In this document: positions 8,284 to 16,928 of the stretch, piece by piece | Numbering within the stretch: the stretch's first letter is position 1 | Layout of the letters: each line of letters starts with the position of its first letter | Origin: an uncultured Bacilli bacterium | GTDB lineage: Bacteria; Bacillota_I; Bacilli_A; RF39; UBA660 | Length of the DNA: 64,000 nucleotides | Direction of reading: 5' to 3' | Assembly: GCA_934090685.1 (NCBI GenBank) | Contig: CAKOJN010000001.1 | Location: forward strand, 62,001 to 126,000 | The notes under the pieces: model-generated | What the model was told of the DNA's origin: nothing | The model's database searches: none | Seen by the model: only the letters and a program-made list of their open reading frames with translations | Translations under genes and position numbers: made by a program

Positions 8284-9853
8284 TTTTAATTCCTACTATG
8301 ACACTACTTGGTTTCTTAGTAACGCTACTTTCAAATATTTCTTTTTCCTTCTCTGATTTAGCATATATTTTTTTAGAAGTAATAGACATAAACATATTAT
8401 CATAATTAGTAACAATATCCATATTAAAACTACTTAAGTCTAGATATTCAAACTTGCAAGCTCTAAACATTTCCCCCATGTCAGTAACATTGCTTGTATC
8501 AAAACTATCTAGACCTATAACATTAGTTACATCAGACTGATAAAACATTGCATTCATTATTGTGACATTACTAGTATCAAATCCACTTAAATTAATTGTC
8601 TGTGATTCTGTTCTCCAAAACATACCACCCATATCAGTTACTTTTCTAGTATCAAAATTACTTAAATTTAATATTTGTGATTTAGCTGTAGCAAACATCG
8701 CATTCATAGTTGTGACATTACTAGTATTAAATTTACTCAAATCTAGTGATGAAGCATTACAACCATAAAACATAGAATGCATATCAGTAACATTACTAGT
8801 ATCAAGTGTATTAAGGCCTATTATTTCTTTTACTTTTGAAGTAGCAGCAAATAACAAACTCATATCTTTAATATTAGATATATTTAGACCAGTTATATCA
8901 ATTACATCTGCACCACTATTTCTAAACGCACCTCTTATATCAGTAAGTTTATCAGTGCTAAGATTACTTAAATCTATGTTTTTAATTTTAGAAAGATAAA
9001 ACATATAATACATGTTCCAAAGTTTAGGTGCATAAAAGCCAGATAAGTCTACATCTGTTACATTGCTTTCTCTAAACATTTGTCCCATATTTTCAACATT
9101 TGATGTATCCAAATATTCAAGTCCCTTTATTTCAGTTGCCGTAGTATTCCAAAACATATGACTCATATCTGTAACATTACTTGTATCAAAACTACTTAAA
9201 TCAATAGATGCTGCTTTACTATTCATAAACATATCTTTCGCAGTAAGTATCGGTTTACCATTTATTATAGAACATGGTGTCTCAGTTACTGGATCTGTAC
9301 TTTCTAAATCAGTTAATTTAACACCCCATCCTTTTCCTGATTTAGTATATGTATATGTTCCATCGCTATATGTATCATCACTATCACTTTTACATTCTTT
9401 TTTATCTGGCATTTGTATTATTTTATTATTATTTTTAGAACATAACATTTTAGTTTTTTCATTTTTATCTTTTACGTTCTCTATATTATATTTAGTTATA
9501 TCTTTATCACTACTATATTCTAAATAATATTCATTATTTAAAACAGACATATTAACTACATTTCCTGAATTATCTAAATTAATACAATATTGTAAATCCT
9601 TATCAGAATTTAAATCTAAAGAAAATGTATATTTATTATTAGAACTTATATAACTAACTTTATTACCTTTCATACTCTCAGTTATATATTTATTTGCTGC
9701 TTCTTTATATATTGTTTTTGCTTCTGTTAAGAAACTATTCTTTTTAGCATTATTATATAGTTTGATTACATTTGGTAATGATATTATTACTAGTATTGTA
9801 AGTATAGCAATTACCGCAAGTAGTTCTACCAAAGTAAAACCTTTCTTGTTCAT
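8279..9853 (-). CDS. BspA-type (DUF285) repeat surface protein with prepilin-like N-terminus
   Basis: A 524-residue protein in two parts. The N-terminus MNKKGFTLVELLAVIAIL is a class III (type IV prepilin) signal: short basic leader, Gly before Phe, Glu at +5, then a hydrophobic helix. From about residue 200 there are roughly twelve repeats of 20-25 residues with the core DTSNVTDMxxMF, the DUF285/BspA-like repeat found in adhesins and Mycoplasma lipoproteins. A region of about 110 residues with a few cysteines lies between. No LPXTG signal is seen. The likely place is the cell surface, through a pilin-like assembly or the uncleaved helix. Its promoter region contains a G10 tract. Binding partner unknown. 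Confidence 0.85.
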   Translation of the reverse strand: MNKKGFTLVELLAVIAILTILVIISLPNVIKLYNNAKKNSFLTEAKTIYKEAANKYITESMKGNKVSYISSNNKYTFSLDLNSDKDLQYCINLDNSGNVVNMSVLNNEYYLEYSSDKDITKYNIENVKDKNEKTKMLCSKNNNKIIQMPDKKECKSDSDDTYSDGTYTYTKSGKGWGVKLTDLESTDPVTETPCSIINGKPILTAKDMFMNSKAASIDLSSFDTSNVTDMSHMFWNTTATEIKGLEYLDTSNVENMGQMFRESNVTDVDLSGFYAPKLWNMYYMFYLSKIKNIDLSNLSTDKLTDIRGAFRNSGADVIDITGLNISNIKDMSLLFAATSKVKEIIGLNTLDTSNVTDMHSMFYGCNASSLDLSKFNTSNVTTMNAMFATAKSQILNLSNFDTRKVTDMGGMFWRTESQTINLSGFDTSNVTIMNAMFYQSDVTNVIGLDSFDTSNVTDMGEMFRACKFEYLDLSSFNMDIVTNYDNMFMSITSKKIYAKSEKEKEIFESSVTKKPSSVIVGIKK

Positions 9854-9866
9854 AACTATGCACCTC

Positions 9867-9943
9867 TTTACTTCTACTTTACTTAGTATGTATTAATTGT
9901 ATCATAGTCACCCCCCCCCCTAGTCAATTTACATGTGTTTGAC
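9867..9943. repeat. Duplicated promoter region, copy 1
   Basis: About 75 bases around the G10 tract are closely matched at 16107-16184, including both flanks of the tract and the distal TTGACA. Both copies precede surface-protein genes on the minus strand. Confidence 0.75.
9896..9927 (-). promoter_or_regulatory. Promoter with G10 tract in the spacer, upstream of the DUF285 gene
   Basis: Minus strand: TTGACT (9922-9927), then A, ten G (9911-9920), TGAC, and two candidate -10 boxes. These are TATGAT (9901-9906, spacer 15) and TACAAT (9896-9901, spacer 20). Neither spacing is the ideal 17. Changing the G number would bring one or the other to 17. The same arrangement occurs at 16137-16168. Confidence 0.6.
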
Positions 9944-9985
9944 ACCCAATCAAGTTCAAATTTTTGCAAAAAATGATATATATAA

Positions 9986-10815
9986 TTATTCAATCTTATT
10001 TTTTAATTTTAAATTTTCTTTTTCTATTTCTTTTAAACTTCTATCTGGAGTTGGCAAATCTTCTGGCATAGTGCCACCTAACTCTTCAATAGTTTTTCTA
10101 ATTTTCTTACCTACTTCATAATGTGTTTCATTAGCAGTTTTTTCTAATCTAACATTGTCTTTTTTTAATTTTGATTCAGTCTGAGTAATACGAAAAAGAT
10201 TTGCTGCTAGTTCTTCACTACACATATTGTCTAATATATCCTCTCTATATCTTAGTCCTTTTCTTTTAGCAATATCACTTGCAGTTTTGCACGTTTTTAA
10301 ACCTTTATAACCTGAATTATGAAATCTATCAAAGTTTTTAACTCCTGCATTTCTAGCAGCACATTTAATGAATAGTTTCCTTTTCTTGTTAAGTCTCTTT
10401 GATATAATCTTTTTTCATCTTCAGTGAGAGCATTATATTCTTTTTCACTTAGTTCCTGTTTTCTTGTTTGAATTGCAAAATAAGTTTGAGCAAGTGCGAT
10501 TACTTTCTTTCTAGAGTCCCCATTTTGTGCAATTAAATAACAAGCATAACGTGATAACTTATAATCAACAATTTCAACTCTGGCACTATTATTTCTTTTT
10601 GACAACTTGTTAACCTCAACAAGTTGTGAATTTATATTAATTTCAGAATTTTTACATGCTTCCTTTGCTCTATCCAATATTTTATTAAAGTTCCTCCATT
10701 CTTTATACCTCAAAACTTTTTGTAATTCACGAGCATACCAAAATTCATTACCATTTTCATCTATATGTTTTATATCTTCAAATAATCTTTCTGTATATTC
10801 TTTTAATTCATTCAT
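9986..10815 (-). pseudogene. dinD: DNA-damage-inducible protein D homologue, frameshifted
   Basis: Two adjacent frames give the two parts of a DinD protein. The first (10297-10815) has the BRO-type start with EFWYARELQKVLRYKEWRNF and the central QTYFAIQTRKQEL. The second frame carries KCAARNAGV, HNSGYKGL and then SEELAANLFRITQTE, VGKKIRKTIEELGGTMPEDL. The switch lies at about 10355-10395, after RDLTRKG, and a single-base length change would join them into a protein of about 275 residues. It is a broken gene or a sequencing error; no long homopolymer marks the exact place. DinD is an SOS-regulated protein that inhibits RecA filaments in E. coli. Its ATG overlaps the stop of the upstream truncated yhcG (ATGA). 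Confidence 0.85.
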
Positions 10816-11282
10816 ATTTTTATCATCTCCTTTTTAATTAATTTATTTTTTGTTTCATCCGGTAATCTTTTATATTCTTTTGATTTAATTTTTTCTCTTA
10901 ATAAATCACGTCCAATACTTTGCTCCCTACATATTTTGATATAATATTTAATCTCATCCAAATCTTTTAACGGTAATAACTCAACATAGTGACTCCAAGA
11001 TAATTGTGTCGCAACCTGCGACACTTTCTTATTACTAAAAATTTTATAAAATTGTTTCATTCTAAATAAAGTTCTTCTATTATATTTTTTATTCACTTCA
11101 ACAACTAATTTTTTAGAATATTCATTTATAATATTATCTCCATATTTACCACCTGCTTCATTTAATAACTTACCTATTTCATAATATGTGATTACTCTAT
11201 GTCTTTCTTTTGAATAGTCCTTTACTTTCTCATAAGCTTCATTATCAATTATTTTGTTTTTTATCTCTTCATAATAGTTCAT
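10812..11282 (-). CDS. Truncated YhcG (DUF1016 N-terminal domain only)
   Basis: A 156-residue protein aligned with the first half of the full-length neighbour: MNYYEEIKNKI, then TYYEIGKLLNEAGGKYG, then QLSWSHYVELLPL. It stops after KSKEYKRL and lacks the PDDEXK nuclease domain. The DUF1016 N-terminal domain is thought to bind DNA. The start region and ribosome site (AGGAGGAAT) are nearly identical to those of the upstream full copy, so it looks like a tandem duplicate that lost its second half. Its ATG overlaps the upstream stop (ATGA) and its stop overlaps the dinD ATG. A 19-base palindrome sits in the codons before QLSWSHY. Confidence 0.8.
   Translation of the reverse strand: MNYYEEIKNKIIDNEAYEKVKDYSKERHRVITYYEIGKLLNEAGGKYGDNIINEYSKKLVVEVNKKYNRRTLFRMKQFYKIFSNKKVSQVATQLSWSHYVELLPLKDLDEIKYYIKICREQSIGRDLLREKIKSKEYKRLPDETKNKLIKKEMIKI
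11006..11024. repeat. Palindrome 1 inside the truncated yhcG
   Basis: GTGTCGCA/TGCGACAC, an 8-bp perfect stem with a 3-base centre, GC-rich in very AT-rich surroundings. It is in the codons just before QLSWSHY. Confidence 0.8.
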
Positions 11283-12175
11283 ATAATTCCTCCTACTACA
11301 ACGTATTTTCTTTCTATTATTCTAGTATCACTGCAATATTCAATAACATATTTATTTTCTTTCCTACAAAGAATTATTCCAATAGTTTTATCTTGATTAA
11401 ATTTTCTTAAATGAGTATCTATATAATTCATATATATTTGTATTTGTCCTATATGTTCTTTTTTTAATTCTGTTACTTTTAGTTCAACTACAACAAAACA
11501 ATTATATTCATAATTAAATAAAAGTAAATCTATATAATTATATCTATTTCCTAGTTTGATTTTATATTCACTACCAATAAATGAAAACGAGTCACCTAAT
11601 TCGTTCATAAATGATTCTATATCTTCAAGTATGATTTTCTGTAATAATTTTTCTGATATATTTTCATAATTATTATTATTCTTAATAACAATAGGGTTCT
11701 TTACAAGTTCAGTTAATTCACATGCTTCATCACTAATTATTTTTTCTTTTGCTTCCTTTGATAATCTTTCATATTCTTTGGACTTTATTTTTTCTTTTAA
11801 TCCATCTCTAGTGATTAAGTTATTCTCACATAACGTGATATAGTAATTAATAATCTTTATATCTTTTAAAGGAATTAGTTCTTTATAATGACTCCATGTC
11901 AATTGGTGCCCCATTCGGGCACCTTTTTCAATCATCCAATAAAATTGCCTCATTCTTTTCAAATTTGTTACATTATATTTTTTATCAACTTCGTTCACCA
12001 ATTTCAAAGAATAATTTTTTATTATACCTTCACCATAATGTTTACCTGCTTCACTAAGCATTTTACCAACATTATAATAAGTATTTAAATCACTTCTATT
12101 TTTACTATAATCTTTTGCTTTTTTAGTTACCTCATTATTAATTAGTTCTTTTTTTATTTCTTCATAATAGTTCAT
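11279..12175 (-). CDS. yhcG: YhcG-type PDDEXK nuclease (DUF1016), copy 1
   Basis: A 298-residue protein with the DUF1016 N-terminal domain (QLTWSHYKELIPL at 91-103) and a C-terminal PDDEXK domain with YIDLLL (Asp216), VVVELKV (Glu231, Lys233) and GQIQIYMNY. YhcG-family proteins are found with restriction systems and mobile DNA and are predicted DNases. A longer frame reaches 12220, but AGGAGGAATAAA directly before the ATG at 12175 fixes the start. Residues 84-90 (GARMGH region) are encoded by a 19-base palindrome. It heads a coupled operon with the truncated copy and dinD. Substrate and role are not known. Confidence 0.88.
   Translation of the reverse strand: MNYYEEIKKELINNEVTKKAKDYSKNRSDLNTYYNVGKMLSEAGKHYGEGIIKNYSLKLVNEVDKKYNVTNLKRMRQFYWMIEKGARMGHQLTWSHYKELIPLKDIKIINYYITLCENNLITRDGLKEKIKSKEYERLSKEAKEKIISDEACELTELVKNPIVIKNNNNYENISEKLLQKIILEDIESFMNELGDSFSFIGSEYKIKLGNRYNYIDLLLFNYEYNCFVVVELKVTELKKEHIGQIQIYMNYIDTHLRKFNQDKTIGIILCRKENKYVIEYCSDTRIIERKYVVVGGII
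11905..11923. repeat. Palindrome 2 inside yhcG copy 1
   Basis: GGTGCCC/GGGCACC, a 7-bp perfect stem with a 5-base centre. Same codon position as palindromes 1 and 3 but a different sequence. Confidence 0.8.
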
Positions 12176-12181
12176 TTTATT

Positions 12182-12223
12182 CCTCCTATTATTATAATCA
12201 GTCATAAAAAACAAAAACACTTC
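12182..12223 (-). promoter_or_regulatory. 42-bp element shared with the comEA upstream region, copy A
   Basis: By eye 36 of 42 bases match 46987-47028. On the minus strand both copies contain GAAGTGTTTTT, a T-rich stretch, TGACTGATTAT and then an ATAATAG-like box just before the ribosome site. It could contain a promoter or operator common to the two operons. Confidence 0.5.
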
Positions 12224-12254
12224 TTTTTTTGTAAACTTTTTAAAGAAAATAAAA

Positions 12255-12284
12255 ATAACAGAATAGTTTTTCTACTCTGTTATT
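12255..12284 (-). terminator. Terminator of the large LRR_5 gene
   Basis: Stem AATAACAGAgTAG with CTAtTCTGTTATT, loop of five, followed on the minus strand by TTTTATTTTC. It overlaps the stop codon. Confidence 0.75.
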
Positions 12285-15177
12285 TACTATAGATAATATT
12301 TGTACAAGTTCCATTCCAATTAGTTCCTAACTTATCAAACTCTGAACTATTTGATTTTCCATTTATAGTTATACTTTCTAATCCTGTATTATTATCAAAT
12401 ACATTATTTCCTATTGTTGTTACTGTTCTTGGTATAACTACTGTTGTTAATCCTGCATTATAGAATGCTTTATCACCTATTTCTATTAAACCATTATTTA
12501 ATGTAACACTTGATAGATTATTATTTGAGAATGAATTTACTCCTATCTTAGTTATCTTACTACCTAGTATTGCAGATGTAATCGCTGTATTATTAAATGC
12601 ATTGTCTCCTATCTCTGTTATTGTTATTCCCTGAATACTAGTACTTAAATCAACATTTGCCTTACAATAGTTTTTATATTTTGTTACTTTACTACCATCT
12701 AATGTAAAACAATTATAATCATAACTATCTCCCTCAAAGTCTATTTTATATACTGTTCCATTCCAGTTATTTCCAAGATTTGTTAATCTTGTTCCATTTT
12801 CTACTATTATTTTATCTAGTAATATTCCTTTGAATGCATTTGTTTCTATTGTTGTTACTGTATTAGGTATAATAGCACTAGTACATACAGAATTACTATA
12901 AAATCCAGTTACTGTTGTTGATGTTCCTTTTAAACAAGTTCTTAAATCTTTTTCATATATTACATGATTTGAATTCTTCCAATCAGTTCCTAATGAAGTA
13001 AAATCTTTACTAGATGCTTTTCCTTTTACTATTATTGGATCTATAGTATTTCCACTAAATGCATTAGCACCTATTGATGTTATAGATTCTGGTATTATTA
13101 CATTTGTTAAACCAGCATCTTTAAATGCATTAGCACCTATTGATGTTATTTTATTACCACCTAATTCAGTTGGTATTTCTATTTTCTTAGAACATGATTT
13201 AGCATAACTAGTTATTGTATTTTCACTAAATCCATAGCAAGAATCTAACTCATATATAATATTTGTACATGTTCCATTCCAACTATTTCCTAAACTTGTA
13301 AAGTTAGATGAATCAACCTTACCATAAATAAATATTCTTGATAGATTAGCATTTGATGCGAATGCACTTCTTCCGATCTCAACTACAGACGATGGTATTT
13401 CTAATTCAGTTATTTTGTTGCTAACAAATGCATTTTGTCCAATTGATTTCAATTTGCTTGATCTACTAAAATCTACTTTTATTATTTGATTTCCTGAACT
13501 GCTTCCTGAAAATGCATATTCCCCTATCTGTTCTATTCCACTCCCAAATGTTAATTCTGTAATTTTGTTACCAGTAAATGCATATCCCCCTATTGTTTTA
13601 ATTGAATTTCCTATTATTACTTTTGTTATCTTATTACTATTAAAGGCATGCTGCTTTATTGTTTCTACACTATTTCCTAATTCTAACTCACTTATTTTAT
13701 TATTATAAAATGCTGAATTTCCTATCGTTTTAACTGAATCCCCTATTATTACTTTTGTCAGTGCATTTGAGGAAAACATACTATCTTTTATACTTGTTAA
13801 TCCATTTCCACTATTAAATGTTCCACTTATTCCTAACCCACTAAATGTTGCTGTTACTGTTGTTATTTCATCCGGTATTGTTATATTGTTTCGATTCGCT
13901 CCCGCATAACTTGTTAATGTTGTGCTTGTCGGTTTGCCATCGCTATAACTTCCATAAATATATGCCCCTTCATCTGGCATTTGGTTGTTCTTAAATACAT
14001 CTACTCCCACCGAAGTTACTGTTCCTTTTAATTCAAGTTCTTCTATTAAATTATTTTGAAATGCATGGTTATTAATTGTTAAATTTGTTCCATTTATTTT
14101 TAATTTAGTGATTTTATTATTATCAAATGTGGCTGCTCCTATAGTTGTTACTGATGATGGTATTTCTAATTCAGTTATTTTGTTGCTAACAAATGCATTT
14201 TGTCCAATTGATTTCAATTTGCTTGATCTACTAAAATCTACTTTTATTATTTGATTTCCTGAACTGCTTCCTGAAAATGCATATTCCCCTATCTGTTCTA
14301 TTCCACTCCCAAATGTTAATTCTGTAATTTTGTTACCAGTAAATGCATATCCCCCTATTGTTTTAATTGAATTTCCTATTATTACTTTTGTTATCTTATT
14401 ACTATTAAAGGCATGCTGCTTTATTGTTTCTACACTATTTCCTAATTCTAACTCACTTATTTTATTATTATAAAATGCTGAATTTCCTATCGTTTTTATC
14501 GTATCAGGCATTATTACGCTAGTCAAACTTTTTGAAGAAAACGCACTATTACCTATCGTCGTTACATCCTTACCACCTATTTGACATGGTATTGTTATAT
14601 TCTTTGGTCCTTCATCACTATATCCTGTTATTGTTCCTGTTGTTTGATCAAATGTAAAATATTTTTCTTCTGTTATTTTTATATCTCCTGGGTTACTACA
14701 TGAATATCCTGTAAATATTGGTGCTGAATCATCTTTTATTTCTTTTCCTATTTCACACTTGCTACTATCTGATACATCTGCTAATAATACTTCTTCCATA
14801 TCATAATCTTTAAATGCACATAGTTTCATATTCTTATCATAGATTGCTATTGTACTTGAACATTTTGGTGTTGTACTTAATTGTACTTTATCTGGTTCTG
14901 TTCCTGTTATATATTTTTTAAATTCTTTCCCAGTATCTATTACACCATCTTCACTCATATATGTAAATGTATCACTTTCACCTTTTATATTCTCACTCAT
15001 ACATTTATCTTTTGCTGCGCCTATATATGAATATGCTGTTTGTCTAAAAAGTGCTCTTTTTGCTTGATTTACCATCTTTAATACTGCTGGTAATGCCATT
15101 ACTACTAATATAGCTATTATTGCAATTACTGCTAGTAACTCTACAAGTGTAAATCCTTCTTTTCTTTTATTATTCAT
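12280..15177 (-). CDS. Large LRR_5 (BspA-like) surface protein with prepilin-like N-terminus
   Basis: A 965-residue protein. Residues 8-30 (EGFTLVELLAVIAIIAILV) are a type IV prepilin signal. Pilin-like residues follow to about 150, with several cysteines. The rest is built of LRR_5 repeats of about 23 residues with the core IGxxAFxxNxITxLxIPxSV, as in treponemal and Bacteroides BspA-type adhesins. It has an exact in-frame internal duplication (13391-13731 and 14156-14496). GAGG lies about 8 bases before the ATG. It follows the smaller LRR_5 gene on the same strand, separated by a hairpin, and may be partly co-transcribed with it. No sorting motif is seen at the C-terminus. Confidence 0.88.
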   Translation of the reverse strand: MNNKRKEGFTLVELLAVIAIIAILVVMALPAVLKMVNQAKRALFRQTAYSYIGAAKDKCMSENIKGESDTFTYMSEDGVIDTGKEFKKYITGTEPDKVQLSTTPKCSSTIAIYDKNMKLCAFKDYDMEEVLLADVSDSSKCEIGKEIKDDSAPIFTGYSCSNPGDIKITEEKYFTFDQTTGTITGYSDEGPKNITIPCQIGGKDVTTIGNSAFSSKSLTSVIMPDTIKTIGNSAFYNNKISELELGNSVETIKQHAFNSNKITKVIIGNSIKTIGGYAFTGNKITELTFGSGIEQIGEYAFSGSSSGNQIIKVDFSRSSKLKSIGQNAFVSNKITELEIPSSVTTIGAATFDNNKITKLKINGTNLTINNHAFQNNLIEELELKGTVTSVGVDVFKNNQMPDEGAYIYGSYSDGKPTSTTLTSYAGANRNNITIPDEITTVTATFSGLGISGTFNSGNGLTSIKDSMFSSNALTKVIIGDSVKTIGNSAFYNNKISELELGNSVETIKQHAFNSNKITKVIIGNSIKTIGGYAFTGNKITELTFGSGIEQIGEYAFSGSSSGNQIIKVDFSRSSKLKSIGQNAFVSNKITELEIPSSVVEIGRSAFASNANLSRIFIYGKVDSSNFTSLGNSWNGTCTNIIYELDSCYGFSENTITSYAKSCSKKIEIPTELGGNKITSIGANAFKDAGLTNVIIPESITSIGANAFSGNTIDPIIVKGKASSKDFTSLGTDWKNSNHVIYEKDLRTCLKGTSTTVTGFYSNSVCTSAIIPNTVTTIETNAFKGILLDKIIVENGTRLTNLGNNWNGTVYKIDFEGDSYDYNCFTLDGSKVTKYKNYCKANVDLSTSIQGITITEIGDNAFNNTAITSAILGSKITKIGVNSFSNNNLSSVTLNNGLIEIGDKAFYNAGLTTVVIPRTVTTIGNNVFDNNTGLESITINGKSNSSEFDKLGTNWNGTCTNIIYSK
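13391..13731 (-). repeat. Internal 341-bp direct repeat, copy 1
   Basis: By eye identical to 14156-14496, offset 765 bases (255 codons, in frame). It encodes about five LRR_5 units. Perfect identity at third codon positions points to recent duplication or gene conversion. Confidence 0.9.
14156..14496 (-). repeat. Internal 341-bp direct repeat, copy 2
   Basis: Partner of 13391-13731. Flanking LRR units on both sides are different, so the unit is a mobile block within the gene. Confidence 0.9.
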
Positions 15178-15222
15178 CTTAGTACCTCAAACTATATTTA
15201 TTTTTCTTCTTATATTGCACAA

Positions 15223-15248
15223 AATAAGATAGATAAAACTATCTTATT
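15223..15248 (-). terminator. Hairpin between the two LRR_5 genes
   Basis: Perfect 10-bp stem AATAAGATAG/CTATCTTATT with a 6-base loop. The T run after it on the minus strand is short (TTATTTTG). It may be a partial terminator reducing expression of the downstream large LRR gene. Confidence 0.5.
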
Positions 15249-15264
15249 AATTATTTTTTATATT

Positions 15265-16092
15265 TTATTCAAAAGTAATTATTGATGTATTTAATTCATC
15301 TGTATTAAACATACTAAAGTCACTTAAACTCTTTTTACCTTTTACCTTTATTTCTTTTAATCCATTATTTCCTGCGAATGCATTTCTATTTACTACTATT
15401 ACATTTTGTGGTATCTCTATACTAGTTAAATTATTATTTTCAAATGCTCCTGTTTCAATTCTTTCTAATTTATCATTTAACTTTATACTCTTTATATTAC
15501 AATCAGCAAATGCATATAAATATATATAATCTACTTCTTCTGGTACTTTTATATTCTCTCTTTTCTTTCCTGCATACCCTATTAACATTGTATTATCTAT
15601 TCCACTTTCTGTTCTTTGATAAATAAATGCATCATCTCCACTTACTTGATTATTATTAAATGCTTTAAATCCAATATTTAATACACTTTCTGGTATTTTT
15701 AATTTCTTTATTTTATTATTTTCAAACGCTAATGGTTTTATTGTTTTTACTGTTTCTGGAATATCAAGTATTTCTATTTCATTATCACTAAATGCACTTA
15801 TTCCTATCTCTTCTATTCCTTTTGGTAATATTACTGTTGTTAATCCTTTTTTACTAAATGCATTATTACCTATTTTCTTTATTTTTACTCCTTTAATATC
15901 TTCTGGTATTTTTAATTCATTTCCACAAATTTCTTTATAATCTGTTATTTCATTTTTCTCACTATCAACTTTAAAACATTCTGCATCAGCAGTAGCAATA
16001 TTCTTACCAGATTTAAAAACTGTTAGTGCTAATAACTCTGTTATTCCTAATACAACCACCACTATCAATATTATTAATATTTTTTTATTCAT
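15265..16092 (-). CDS. Membrane-anchored LRR_5 repeat protein
   Basis: A 275-residue protein with a single N-terminal hydrophobic helix (residues 5-26, no prepilin Gly-Phe site) and then LRR_5 repeats such as IKKIGNNAFSKKGLTTVILP and IEEIGISAFSDN. It should be anchored in the membrane with the repeats outside. The repeats resemble those of the neighbouring 965-residue protein. The promoter region carries the second G10 tract. It is followed by the large LRR gene. The ligand is unknown. Confidence 0.8.
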   Translation of the reverse strand: MNKKILIILIVVVVLGITELLALTVFKSGKNIATADAECFKVDSEKNEITDYKEICGNELKIPEDIKGVKIKKIGNNAFSKKGLTTVILPKGIEEIGISAFSDNEIEILDIPETVKTIKPLAFENNKIKKLKIPESVLNIGFKAFNNNQVSGDDAFIYQRTESGIDNTMLIGYAGKKRENIKVPEEVDYIYLYAFADCNIKSIKLNDKLERIETGAFENNNLTSIEIPQNVIVVNRNAFAGNNGLKEIKVKGKKSLSDFSMFNTDELNTSIITFE

Positions 16093-16106
16093 CTTTTTTT
16101 ATACTC

Positions 16107-16184
16107 CTTTACTCTTACTTTACTTATTATATATTTATTGTATCATAGTCACCCCCCCCCCTAGTCAATTTACAAACACTTGAC
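16107..16184. repeat. Duplicated promoter region, copy 2
   Basis: Closely matches 9867-9943, with the C10 tract (plus strand 16152-16161) in the same place. Sequence beyond TTGACA differs from copy 1. Confidence 0.75.
16137..16168 (-). promoter_or_regulatory. Promoter with G10 tract in the spacer, upstream of the small LRR_5 gene
   Basis: Minus strand: TTGACT (16163-16168), ten G, then TATGAT (16142-16147, spacer 15) or TACAAT (16137-16142, spacer 20). Geometry is identical to the promoter at 9896-9927. Confidence 0.6.
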
Positions 16185-16205
16185 ATTTATAATGATGTAA
16201 ACAAA

Positions 16206-16228
16206 AAGCAAAGTATTTCTCTTTGCTT
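16206..16228 (-). terminator. Terminator of uppS
   Basis: Eight-bp stem AAGCAAAG/CTTTGCTT with a 7-base loop, followed on the minus strand by TTTTG. It overlaps the uppS stop. Confidence 0.7.
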
Positions 16229-16928
16229 ATTTAACTGTTCCTTTAGTTATATTTCTTTTTAAATATGACTCAAGTGCTTTATCAAATTCTTTTTCATCAA
16301 AGTCTGGAAAACATGTATCAGTGAAATATAATTCAGCATAACTAATACTATAAAGCATAAAATTACTTATTCTAACTTCGCCACTAGTTCTTATCATCAA
16401 ATCAACTGGAGGAAGAGGATTATATAAATAATCATAAAAATTATTTTCATTAATATCATCAATATTAAGTTTTCCTTCATTTACAAGTTTAACTATTTTT
16501 TTACTAGCATCTACTATTTCAGATTGTCCACCATAATTAAGACAAACATTAAATACACCTCTTGTACAATTACTAGTTAATTTTTCTATTTCTTTCATAG
16601 TTTTATATACTTTATCACTTAGTGGTTCTTTTCTACCTGAGAATATTATTTTAATATTATTTTTAATAAAAAAATCTTTTTCTTTTTTAAATGCTGTTAC
16701 AAATAAATTCATTATATAATTTACTTCTTCTTCACTTCTTTTAAAATTCTCTGTTGAGAAAGCAAATACTGATAAATATTTAACTCCTTTATCAAGTATA
16801 TATAAAGCAGTTTTTTTAAGTCTATTATATCCTGCTAAATGTCCTTCTGTTCTTTTTTTTCCTTGTCTAGTTGCCCATCTACCATTACCATCCATTATTA
16901 TCGCAACATGATTTGGTATTTCATTCAT
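16227..16928 (-). CDS. uppS: Undecaprenyl diphosphate synthase (cis-prenyltransferase)
   Basis: A 233-residue cis-prenyltransferase that makes the C55 lipid carrier for peptidoglycan. The first motif HVAIIMDGNGRWA holds the catalytic Asp. Further motifs are LSVFAFSTENFKR, NYGGQSEI and DLMIRTSGEVRISNF, and the end SYAELYFTDTCFPDFDE is typical. One usual residue is changed: GEQR is GEVR here. GAGGTG lies upstream of the ATG. In Bacilli uppS normally precedes cdsA. Here it stands alone, divergent from mgtE. Confidence 0.95.
   Translation of the reverse strand: MNEIPNHVAIIMDGNGRWATRQGKKRTEGHLAGYNRLKKTALYILDKGVKYLSVFAFSTENFKRSEEEVNYIMNLFVTAFKKEKDFFIKNNIKIIFSGRKEPLSDKVYKTMKEIEKLTSNCTRGVFNVCLNYGGQSEIVDASKKIVKLVNEGKLNIDDINENNFYDYLYNPLPPVDLMIRTSGEVRISNFMLYSISYAELYFTDTCFPDFDEKEFDKALESYLKRNITKGTVK

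Noticed and set aside
9911..9920. The C10/G10 runs as pure sequencing artefacts
   Set aside because: The runs occur at two loci in the same duplicated promoter context with the same length and flanks. An artefact would not give the shared flanks. The exact length of ten may still be imprecise.
9939..9944. TTGACA on the plus strand beside the C tract as a divergent promoter
   Set aside because: No -10 box at the right distance and no plus-strand gene follows at either copy.
10812..12175. A restriction-modification system around yhcG
   Set aside because: No methyltransferase, specificity or motor subunit gene is present in the neighbourhood.
8279..16092. The repeat-rich surface genes as a CRISPR-like array
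   Set aside because: The repeats are coding, vary between units and are not separated by constant-length spacers.
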